Part shown: in pieces, positions 1-4,842 of the stretch
How the letters are laid out: every line of letters begins with the position of its first letter
Numbering within the stretch: the stretch's first letter is position 1
Assembly: GCA_035531315.1 (NCBI GenBank)
Contig: DATKTD010000228.1
Coordinates: 1 to 8,983, forward strand
DNA length: 8,983 bases
Source of the DNA: CAIJMU01 sp035531315
Lineage (GTDB): Bacteria; Spirochaetota; Spirochaetia; Treponematales; Rectinemataceae
Reading direction: 5' to 3'
Notes under the pieces: model-generated
Seen by the model: the letters and a program-made list of their open reading frames with translations, nothing else
What the model was told of the DNA's origin: nothing
The model's database searches: none
Made by a program: the position numbers and the translations under genes

Positions 1-517
1 GGTCGCCCAGGGCGGCCTTGAAGTGGCTGGGACCGACACCGGGCATGAGACCGGCCGCCGCGATCTCGGCGACCAGGGCGATGTTCTGTCTGCGCGGATC
101 GTCGAGGTCTTCAAGAAAGACCCTCCGCGCCTCGCAGCCCCTCGCCTTGGCCTCGACGAATACCTCGTCGGTCTCGACGACCGGAGCCTTGCCGAGTCTG
201 ACATCGAGGGGTTGCCACGAGGCGTCGTACCACAGGAGGGTTCCCCCGGGCACGAGCATCGTGCGCAGGGCGCGAAGAGCCTCGTGCCGCTCGAGGGCCA
301 CGACGAGGTCGGCGCGACCGGCCTCGACGAGGGGCGAGTGGGCTCCCTCCCCAATCCTGAGATGACTCGCCACCATGCCCCCGCGTTGGGCCAGGCCATG
401 GGTGTCGCATCCCTTCGTCGCCAGGCCCGCATGGTCCGAGGCCCTCGCGAGGAGCTCGGCGAGGAGGCCGATGCCCTGGCCTCCCACGCCGGTCATATAG
501 ACGTTGAAAACCTTCAT
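1..517 (-). CDS. iorB: Indolepyruvate:ferredoxin oxidoreductase, beta subunit (3' end beyond window)
   Basis: The first 172 codons are present, and the reading frame is still open at the left edge. The product is the small (gamma-domain) subunit of the cytoplasmic 2-oxoacid:acceptor oxidoreductase that, with IorA, turns indolepyruvate and other aryl pyruvates into aryl-acetyl-CoA, CO2 and reduced ferredoxin. Seen in the sequence: an N-terminal glycine-rich motif GVGGQGIG (residues 10-17), the family block GCDTHGLAQRGG (36-47), then SHLRIG (51-56) and VVALERHEA (72-80). These are hallmarks of the IorB/pyruvate-ferredoxin oxidoreductase gamma family, and a usual length near 190-200 residues implies only about 20-30 are missing. 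The ATG at 517 overlaps the iorA stop in an ATGA arrangement (514-517), so translation is probably coupled and the subunits made in equal amounts. Assignment to aryl-pyruvate rather than another 2-oxoacid rests on family resemblance and the paired iorA. Confidence 0.9.
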   Translation of the reverse strand, partial: MKVFNVYMTGVGGQGIGLLAELLARASDHAGLATKGCDTHGLAQRGGMVASHLRIGEGAHSPLVEAGRADLVVALERHEALRALRTMLVPGGTLLWYDASWQPLDVRLGKAPVVETDEVFVEAKARGCEARRVFLEDLDDPRRQNIALVAEIAAAGLMPGVGPSHFKAALGD

Positions 518-2409
518 TTCGCGCCCCCCTCGTCGGTGATCGCCCCGGAGGGGCAGACCTGCTTGCAGGAACCGTCGCCTATGCAGAGATCCTTGTGCAC
601 CTCGATGCTGCCGTCGGAGCGGCGCTGGAAGCTCGGGCAGGCGAAGTCCGAGACGCAGACCCGGGCCAGGGAACAGCCTTCCTGGTTTATCTCGACGTGC
701 CTGGCCTTCCAGCCCGGCTTTCTCCTGGCCTCCCGGCTGAACTTGAGCATGCAGGGATGGCGCGCGATGATGACCTTGAAGCCCTTTTCCGCGATGGCCT
801 CCTTCACGAGGGCCGTAAGCTCCTTCTGCTTGTAGGCGTCCACCTCCCGGATGTTCGTGACGCCGAGCCCCTCGAGGGCCGCGCGAATGCCTATGGCCGG
901 GGCCTCTCCGTCGAAGTTGCGGGCCACCCCCGGGTGATCCTGGTGGCCGGTCATCGCGGTGGTCCCGTTCTCCATCACGACGAGGGTCACGTTGTGCGAG
1001 TTGTGAACGGCATTGACGATTCCCGGCATGCCGGCGTGGAAGAAGGTCGAGTCGCCGAGGAAGCAGAGCACCCGTCTCTCCTCGTTGAAGAGGGAGAAAC
1101 CGGAGGCCGTCGAGGTCGAGTGGCCCATCGAGAGGAGGACCTGCCCCATGCGGTAGGGCTCGAGATAGCCGAGGGTATGGCAGCCAATGTCGGCCACGGT
1201 TATGTCCTCGGGCGAAAGGGCCTTCTTTATGGCGAAGAAGGCCGAACGGTGGCCGCAACCCGGGCAGAGCTGGGGCGGGCGCGCGGGTAGCTCTTCGCGC
1301 GTCCCGGGCGGATTGCTCGGCACCGCCTTCGCGGCCAGGGGGACGAGGAGTCCGGGCCAGGTCGCCTCCAATATTGCGCGCACTTTTTCGGGCACGTACT
1401 CGCCGAGGAATTCCTCGGAATCGACCTTGCCGACGATTTTCGTCCGCAGACCCGCGTCGTAGGCCAGGGACTTGATGTCCCCCTCGAGGACGGCGTCGAG
1501 TTCCTCGAGGATCTTCACCTCCTCGTGGGAGGCGAGGAAGTCCCTGACGATGCCGCGCGGCAGGGGATGGATGCTGCCGAGCTCGAGGACGGAAGGCCTG
1601 TCCGCCACGCCCTCGAGGCAATCGGCGAGCGAAAGCCTGGCCGTGCCCGCGACGATGATCCCGCGGCGCGCGCTGCCCGGCAGGACCCGATTCAATGAAC
1701 TATGATCGAATTCCAGGCGAAGCCGCTCGAGACGGGCCAGGGCCTCGCGTTTGAGCGGGAACACCGTGGCGGCTAGGGGTATGTAGTTGGCGGCGTCGGG
1801 GTCGAAGCGCGGCTTGGGGTCGAGGGCTGCCTCGTCCCAGGCGCCGAAGTGGACCCTCTCCTTGGCGTGGCAGACATGGGTCGTCAACCTGAGGATAACG
1901 ACGCTCGATTCCCGTCTCGCGATGGAAAGGGCCTCGAGGAGCATACCGTAGGCTTCCTGGGCGGTGGCGGGCTCGAGGAGGGGGATGGCGGCCATTCTCG
2001 CGAAATGGCGGTTGTCCTGCTCGTTCTGGCTCGAATTGGCGCCCGGGTCGTCGCCGAGGATGACGACCATCCCTCCCAGTATTTTCATGAGAGAGAGTTG
2101 CACGAAGGAATCGGCGGCCACATTGAGGCCGACGCTCTTGAAAAACACGACGGAACTGTGGCCATTCATCGCGGCCCCGAAGGCGACCTCGAGGGCCACC
2201 TTTTCGTTGGTCGAGAATTCGAAATGGAACGGACGGCGCTCCCGGGGGATCGCCTTGATCGCCTCGGCGATCTCCGGCGTGGGAGAACCTGGATAAGAGG
2301 TGACGACGCGAACGCCGCCCTCGATCATCGCGCGGACGACGGCAGTATTGCCGATCACGAGCTCGGAGAAGGGATCCTTCCCGACGAGCATCGACCCGAG
2401 ATCCTTCAT
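514..2409 (-). CDS. iorA: Indolepyruvate:ferredoxin oxidoreductase, alpha subunit
   Basis: This 631-residue protein is the catalytic thiamine-diphosphate subunit for oxidative decarboxylation of aryl pyruvates, with electrons passed to ferredoxin. Domain order is as expected. The N-terminal pyrimidine-binding domain carries TSYPGSPTPEI (37-47) and the transketolase-like block with KSVGLNVAAD (91-100). The linker domain follows. The C-terminal diphosphate-binding domain begins at CPGCGHRSAFFA (382-393) and has the ThDP motif GDSTFF (452-457) ending at ENGTTAMTGHQ (480-490). The last 55 residues are a bacterial-ferredoxin-like tail. There the two cysteine motifs read C579-x2-A-x2-C585-x5-C591-P and C609-x2-D612-x2-C615-x3-C619-P, so each lacks the usual second cysteine. 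The start at 2409 has GGGAGG (2419-2414) four bases upstream. Length matches the family (about 600-640). It is followed by iorB with an ATGA overlap and preceded by its own promoter candidate. Family identity is firm; exact substrate is inferred. Confidence 0.94.
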   Translation of the reverse strand: MKDLGSMLVGKDPFSELVIGNTAVVRAMIEGGVRVVTSYPGSPTPEIAEAIKAIPRERRPFHFEFSTNEKVALEVAFGAAMNGHSSVVFFKSVGLNVAADSFVQLSLMKILGGMVVILGDDPGANSSQNEQDNRHFARMAAIPLLEPATAQEAYGMLLEALSIARRESSVVILRLTTHVCHAKERVHFGAWDEAALDPKPRFDPDAANYIPLAATVFPLKREALARLERLRLEFDHSSLNRVLPGSARRGIIVAGTARLSLADCLEGVADRPSVLELGSIHPLPRGIVRDFLASHEEVKILEELDAVLEGDIKSLAYDAGLRTKIVGKVDSEEFLGEYVPEKVRAILEATWPGLLVPLAAKAVPSNPPGTREELPARPPQLCPGCGHRSAFFAIKKALSPEDITVADIGCHTLGYLEPYRMGQVLLSMGHSTSTASGFSLFNEERRVLCFLGDSTFFHAGMPGIVNAVHNSHNVTLVVMENGTTAMTGHQDHPGVARNFDGEAPAIGIRAALEGLGVTNIREVDAYKQKELTALVKEAIAEKGFKVIIARHPCMLKFSREARRKPGWKARHVEINQEGCSLARVCVSDFACPSFQRRSDGSIEVHKDLCIGDGSCKQVCPSGAITDEGGAK

Positions 2410-2410
2410 G

Positions 2411-2458
2411 AAGCCTCCCTGAGGGCCCCAGTGTAGGATAGGGAGATTGCGGACGCAA
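2411..2458 (-). promoter_or_regulatory. Candidate sigma-70-type promoter and ribosome binding site of iorAB
   Basis: On the minus strand a TTGCGT element (2458-2453) and a TACACT element (2435-2430) are separated by exactly 17 bases. The -10 matches the consensus at four of six positions, and the first three bases of the -35 match. Transcription would start near 2424, giving a leader of about 15 bases with the GGGAGG ribosome binding site at 2419-2414. This would let iorAB be transcribed separately from the nitroreductase gene upstream. It is a pattern match only. Confidence 0.4.
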
Positions 2459-2475
2459 CCGGCGATCGCGGGCGA

Positions 2476-2522
2476 CGAGCGAAAGACGGCCGCTCGGCCG
2501 CCGACACCGGGCTCCGGCGGCC
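2476..2522 (-). terminator. GC-rich hairpins after the nitroreductase gene (possible terminator)
   Basis: A perfect 8-bp inverted repeat, GGCCGCCG (2496-2503) and CGGCGGCC (2515-2522), encloses an 11-base loop. Next to it, and sharing base 2496, is a second hairpin, CGAGCG (2476-2481) and CGCTCG (2491-2496). They lie 14 bases and more downstream of the nitroreductase stop and before the iorA promoter candidate. There is only a TTT inside the second loop (minus strand) and no proper U-tract, so intrinsic termination is plausible but not clear. Confidence 0.35.
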
Positions 2523-2535
2523 ATCCGGTCTAGCC

Positions 2536-3099
2536 TCAGACCCAAGCCTTCCCGTAGGCCTCCCTGAAGACCAGCTCGGACAGGGGCTTCCGTTCGCGAG
2601 GGCCCTGTTCGCGGGCACGCTGCCACTCGGCGAGGAGGGACTCGTCGCCCGGCTTTCCGACCACGACGAGGGTCACGAGGACGAGATCCTCCTCCAGGCC
2701 GAGGACCTTGGCCGCCTTGGCCGGCGAATAGCCGGCTATCGGATGCGCGACGAGGCCCTCGCGGGTCGCCTGGAGCATGAAGGCCATCGCGGCCATGCCG
2801 AGGTCGAAGTAGGCGTAGTCCCTTCCCCCCTCGAGCCGGCAATCGAGGGATGGCTTCGTGGCGAAGCCGACGATGAGGGGCGCCCTCGTAGCCCAGCGAT
2901 TGCCCTCGGTAAGCGTGGCCTTGAGTTCCTCCAGCCTGTCGCCCGAAACGGCGACGAGGCGCCAGGGTTGGTTGTTGAAACAGGAAGGGGCGAGGCTGGC
3001 CGCCTCGAGGAGTCTCGTCGTCACTTCGTCGGGTATGGGATCGGCGGCGATGCCGCGGCGCGCCCTGCGCGCGGAAATCTCAGGCAGCATGTCCATCAT
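2536..3099 (-). CDS. Nitroreductase-family FMN oxidoreductase
   Basis: This 187-residue protein belongs to the flavin-dependent nitroreductase fold, which uses NAD(P)H to reduce nitro groups, quinones or similar acceptors in the cytoplasm. The N-terminal FMN-phosphate region has the arginine-rich RRARRG (11-16). The substrate/flavin block APSCFNNQPWRLVAV spans 37-51, matching the family pattern APSxxNxQPW. The dimer-core helix includes FDLGMAAMAFMLQA (98-111), with the typical GLVAHPIAGY (115-124), and the C-terminal RKPLSELV (170-177) contributes the usual FMN-contacting Arg-Lys-Pro. Length is normal for the short class (170-200). Three in-frame ATGs lie at 3099, 3096 and 3090. The GGAGG at 3105-3101 is only one base from the first, so 3096 or 3090 may be the real start. 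It diverges from the marR cluster and precedes iorAB by 126 bp. The natural substrate cannot be read from the sequence. Confidence 0.88.
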   Translation of the reverse strand: MMDMLPEISARRARRGIAADPIPDEVTTRLLEAASLAPSCFNNQPWRLVAVSGDRLEELKATLTEGNRWATRAPLIVGFATKPSLDCRLEGGRDYAYFDLGMAAMAFMLQATREGLVAHPIAGYSPAKAAKVLGLEEDLVLVTLVVVGKPGDESLLAEWQRAREQGPRERKPLSELVFREAYGKAWV

Positions 3100-3103
3100 T
3101 CCT

Positions 3104-3124
3104 CCAATGAGTATGTGTCATTGG
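3104..3124. promoter_or_regulatory. 7-7-7 inverted repeat over the nitroreductase leader
   Basis: CCAATGA (3104-3110) and TCATTGG (3118-3124) form a perfect 7-bp inverted repeat with a 7-base spacer. It overlaps the GGAGG ribosome binding site of the nitroreductase gene. It could be a dimeric repressor operator or an RNA hairpin hiding the ribosome binding site. No matching copy was seen elsewhere in the window, so the binder is unknown. Confidence 0.35.
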
Positions 3125-3127
3125 TTC

Positions 3128-3156
3128 AAGGTAAGCACGGCCTCCCCAACAAGCAA
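3128..3156 (-). promoter_or_regulatory. Weak candidate promoter of the nitroreductase gene
   Basis: On the minus strand TTGCTT (3156-3151) and TACCTT (3133-3128) are 17 bases apart. Only about half of the consensus positions match. The predicted start would fall at or inside the CCAATGA/TCATTGG inverted repeat, which would make that repeat a well-placed operator. Low confidence because such weak boxes are common by chance. Confidence 0.25.
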
Positions 3157-3248
3157 GGTCCGGAACCGGCGCCTCGGACAGGAGGGTGGCCGAAGGGACA
3201 GGAGGTGGCCGAGGCCGCGGCTTGCCTCCCCTGAGGCATGTCGATATA

Positions 3249-3302
3249 TTGACGAGATCGTTAATCTGGTTAACATTATATGCGGTTAACCTTTTACGGG
3301 AG
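3249..3302 (+). promoter_or_regulatory. Operator/promoter region of the marR-containing cluster
   Basis: This AT-rich island in an otherwise GC-rich window contains a -35-like TTGACG (3249-3254) and a -10-like CATTAT or TATATG (3274-3282), with non-ideal spacing. Overlapping them are repeated GTTAAC-type elements. GTTAA (3260-3264) and TTAAC (3270-3274) form an inverted repeat with a 5-base spacer. GGTTAAC (3268-3274) and GTTAACC (3285-3291) form a second one with a 10-base spacer. The 8-mer at 3284-3291 is a perfect palindrome by itself. A GGGAG ribosome binding site at 3298-3302 serves the ATG at 3308. Symmetric sites of this size over a promoter are typical of MarR-family autoregulation, and a marR gene lies in the downstream cluster. 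On the minus strand a TATAAT hexamer (3280-3275) sits inside the same palindrome, so leftward transcription could also be affected. Confidence 0.55.
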
Positions 3303-3307
3303 TCTTC

Positions 3308-3826
3308 ATGAAAGAAAGCGGTGGGGCGCGAAGCGGGCCCCTAATGCCGGTGCTCTTCCTCGGCGTCCTCATGGGTGCCATGGACATCGCGATCCTCGGT
3401 CCGGTCATCCCCTCGATGAAGGCCGATTTCGGGGCGACGGAGCGCGATCTCGCCCTCCTGTTCTCGATCTACGTCCTTTTCAACCTGGTCGGGACGCCCC
3501 TGATGGCCAAGCTCTCCGATACCTACGGGAGGCGGATCGTCTACATCGCCGCGGCCGCCGTCGGGGGCATCGTCGCGTCGATCCAGGACAAGTCGTCGGC
3601 CTATTCCATCGCCTTCCATGTCCTCGCCGGCGTATCGATCCTGGCCCTCGTGCTGAGCTTTTGGATCAGGGGCAGCCGCTCGAAGAATCCGGAGGAGGCG
3701 AGGCTCGGGTCCGGCCCTGCAGCCAAGCCAAAGAGGGCCGAGGCCAAGGTCGAGGCGGCTCCAACGTCCGGGATCGCTCGTGGCGCCATGGGCGCCATGG
3801 GCGCCGCGCCCCCGGGATTGGAGTAG
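3308..3826 (+). CDS. MFS transporter remnant with large in-frame internal deletion
   Basis: The 172-residue product starts like a drug/H+ antiporter of the major facilitator superfamily. It has a first membrane helix (about 13-36, with MGAMDIAILGPVIPSM), a second (about 46-66), and the loop motif A as LMAKLSDTYGRR (65-76), followed by the first residues of helix 3. After about residue 84 it jumps to what reads like the end of such a transporter: a short loop GGIVASIQDKSSAYS and one last helix (about 101-120), then a hydrophilic tail. Full proteins of this class have 12-14 helices and about 400-500 residues, so some 250-330 appear to be missing with the frame kept. The tail ends in an Ala/Gly/Met/Pro-rich stretch encoded by a 9-bp repeat. 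The start has GGGAG five bases upstream. Its stop lies three bases before marR, so it is the promoter-proximal gene of the cluster. As a transporter it should be inactive. A true small membrane protein or an assembly error are alternatives. Confidence 0.7.
   Translation: MKESGGARSGPLMPVLFLGVLMGAMDIAILGPVIPSMKADFGATERDLALLFSIYVLFNLVGTPLMAKLSDTYGRRIVYIAAAAVGGIVASIQDKSSAYSIAFHVLAGVSILALVLSFWIRGSRSKNPEEARLGSGPAAKPKRAEAKVEAAPTSGIARGAMGAMGAAPPGLE
3782..3805 (+). repeat. Short tandem repeat, 9-bp unit (2.7 copies)
   Basis: The unit GGCGCCATG occurs twice in tandem (3782-3790 and 3791-3799), followed by a partial GGCGCC (3800-3805). It encodes Gly-Ala-Met repeats near the C-terminus of the MFS remnant. 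Because the unit is a multiple of three, changes in copy number would keep the reading frame. Confidence 0.75.
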
Positions 3827-3829
3827 AGC

Positions 3830-4360
3830 ATGGCCAAAACAGTCGCCGTCGAAGTGCCCGAGGAGGATCTGGCCCACCTCGTCTACAGGGTCCATGGAGT
3901 CTTTCGCGGCGCCCTGTTCCGGGCGCTCTCGCCCGGTCCGGAGCTCGGCATGCCGGCCGTCGAGCTTCTCGGCTACCTCCATGCCATCGGCCCTTCGACG
4001 ATAACCGAGGCGGCCGAAGGCTGTCGGATGGCCAAGTCCCAGCTTTCGCTCAACGTGGAGCGCCTCGTCGAGAAGGGACTCGCCATCCGGGAGCGCGACG
4101 GCGAGGATCGAAGGATCGCCCGCGTGAAGCTGACCGCCCGCGGCGAAAAGGCCCTCGCCAAGGCCTATGAAGGCGTGCGACAGCGGGTCGAGGCCTTTTT
4201 CGCCCCCCTGTCGCTTACCAAGAGGAAGCTCGTCGGCGAGGCCTTCGGCCTCGTGGCGAAGCTCGCCGAAGGAGAAACCGAAGACCTGTCCCCCTCGAGG
4301 CCGAGCCCGAAAGCGACGGTGCCTCGGAGCGGAGAATCCAAAACCAGGAGCCAACAATGA
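3830..4360 (+). CDS. MarR-family transcriptional regulator
   Basis: This 176-residue protein is a winged helix-turn-helix regulator, acting as a DNA-binding dimer that usually represses its own operon and releases DNA on binding a small phenolic or lipophilic ligand or on oxidation. The N-terminal dimerisation helix is at about 11-32. The helix-turn-helix spans about 56-82 with recognition helix MAKSQLSLNVERLVEKG (67-83). The wing carries the family signature DGEDRRIARVKLT (90-102), and the C-terminal helices at about 103-148 complete the dimer interface. One cysteine (C65) lies in the helix-turn-helix region. The hydrophilic last 25 residues (151-176) are longer than usual. The ATG at 3830 follows GGAG (3820-3823), and the gene begins three bases after the previous stop. 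It overlaps the next gene in ATGA. The GTTAAC palindromes at 3260-3291 are the obvious candidate operator. Ligand unknown. Confidence 0.93.
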   Translation: MAKTVAVEVPEEDLAHLVYRVHGVFRGALFRALSPGPELGMPAVELLGYLHAIGPSTITEAAEGCRMAKSQLSLNVERLVEKGLAIRERDGEDRRIARVKLTARGEKALAKAYEGVRQRVEAFFAPLSLTKRKLVGEAFGLVAKLAEGETEDLSPSRPSPKATVPRSGESKTRSQQ

Positions 4361-4743
4361 GCAGCGCCAGTCCCACACTCATTATCGCAATTAGCTTCAT
4401 TTTCGCCGCCCTCGCCTTCTATACGGTGGGCGTCTGGGCCGAGAGGATCGGGGGTCGCCTGAGATGGTGGCATGCCCTCGTGTTCTGGCTCGGCCTCGTC
4501 TGCGACAGCACCGGAACGGGGGCCATGGCCGTCCTCGCCGGAGGCATGTTCCAATCGACCATCCACGGGATAACCGGAATGACCGCCATCGTACTCATGC
4601 TCTTTCACGCGATTTGGGCGACCATCGTGCTGGCCCGGCGAGACGAGAAGGCCATCCGCTCCTTCCATCGATTCAGCATCTTCGTCTGGCTCGTCTGGCT
4701 CGTGCCGATGATAGGCGGGGCCGTCCTCGGCAGTTCGGTGTAG
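4357..4743 (+). CDS. Small four-helix membrane protein resembling TIGR03987/HsmA family
   Basis: The 128-residue product is almost entirely membrane-embedded, with helices at about 6-26, 38-58, 72-92 and 106-126. Its sequence pattern matches, from memory, the TIGR03987 (HsmA) family of about 125-residue bacterial membrane proteins: FYTVGVWAERIGGRLRWWH, FWLGLVCDSTGT, HGITGMTAIVLMLFHAIWA and FHRFSIFVWLVWLVP. The family is small and its biochemistry is little known; I could not check it. Four histidines (39, 70, 84, 104) sit at helix ends or within helices. H70 and H84 are 14 residues apart on one helix, a spacing also seen in haem-binding four-helix cytochromes b, but haem binding is only a hypothesis. 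The ATG overlaps the marR stop (4357-4360), with AGGAG at 4346-4350, so it is translationally coupled to the regulator. It is probably controlled by that regulator and inserted in the inner membrane. Confidence 0.8.
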   Translation: MSSASPTLIIAISFIFAALAFYTVGVWAERIGGRLRWWHALVFWLGLVCDSTGTGAMAVLAGGMFQSTIHGITGMTAIVLMLFHAIWATIVLARRDEKAIRSFHRFSIFVWLVWLVPMIGGAVLGSSV

Positions 4744-4842
4744 AGGCCTCCTTGAGTCCCCTCCTTGCAATCCCCCCGCCTTAGGCGCAAGAATGGCGAA
4801 CTCCGCGGCTTCCGCGGCCGATTCTCCCACGGAGGCGTTATC

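Noticed and set aside
23..835. Plus-strand open frame antisense to iorB and the end of iorA
   Set aside because: No domain is recognisable, and IorA/IorB motifs on the other strand are unmistakable.
1700..2842. A minus-strand open frame of 380 codons overlapping iorA and the nitroreductase in another frame
   Set aside because: Its Arg/Pro/Gly-rich product is typical of a shifted frame in GC-rich coding DNA. It would bridge two well-supported genes and their intergenic signals.
3341..4378. A minus-strand open frame of 345 codons antisense to the MFS remnant and marR
   Set aside because: It is low-complexity in composition and has no motif. The sense genes explain the sequence better.
4777..4787. 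CGCCTTAGGCG as a small hairpin or terminator after the HsmA-like gene
   Set aside because: The one-base centre leaves no room for a proper loop and no T-tract follows.
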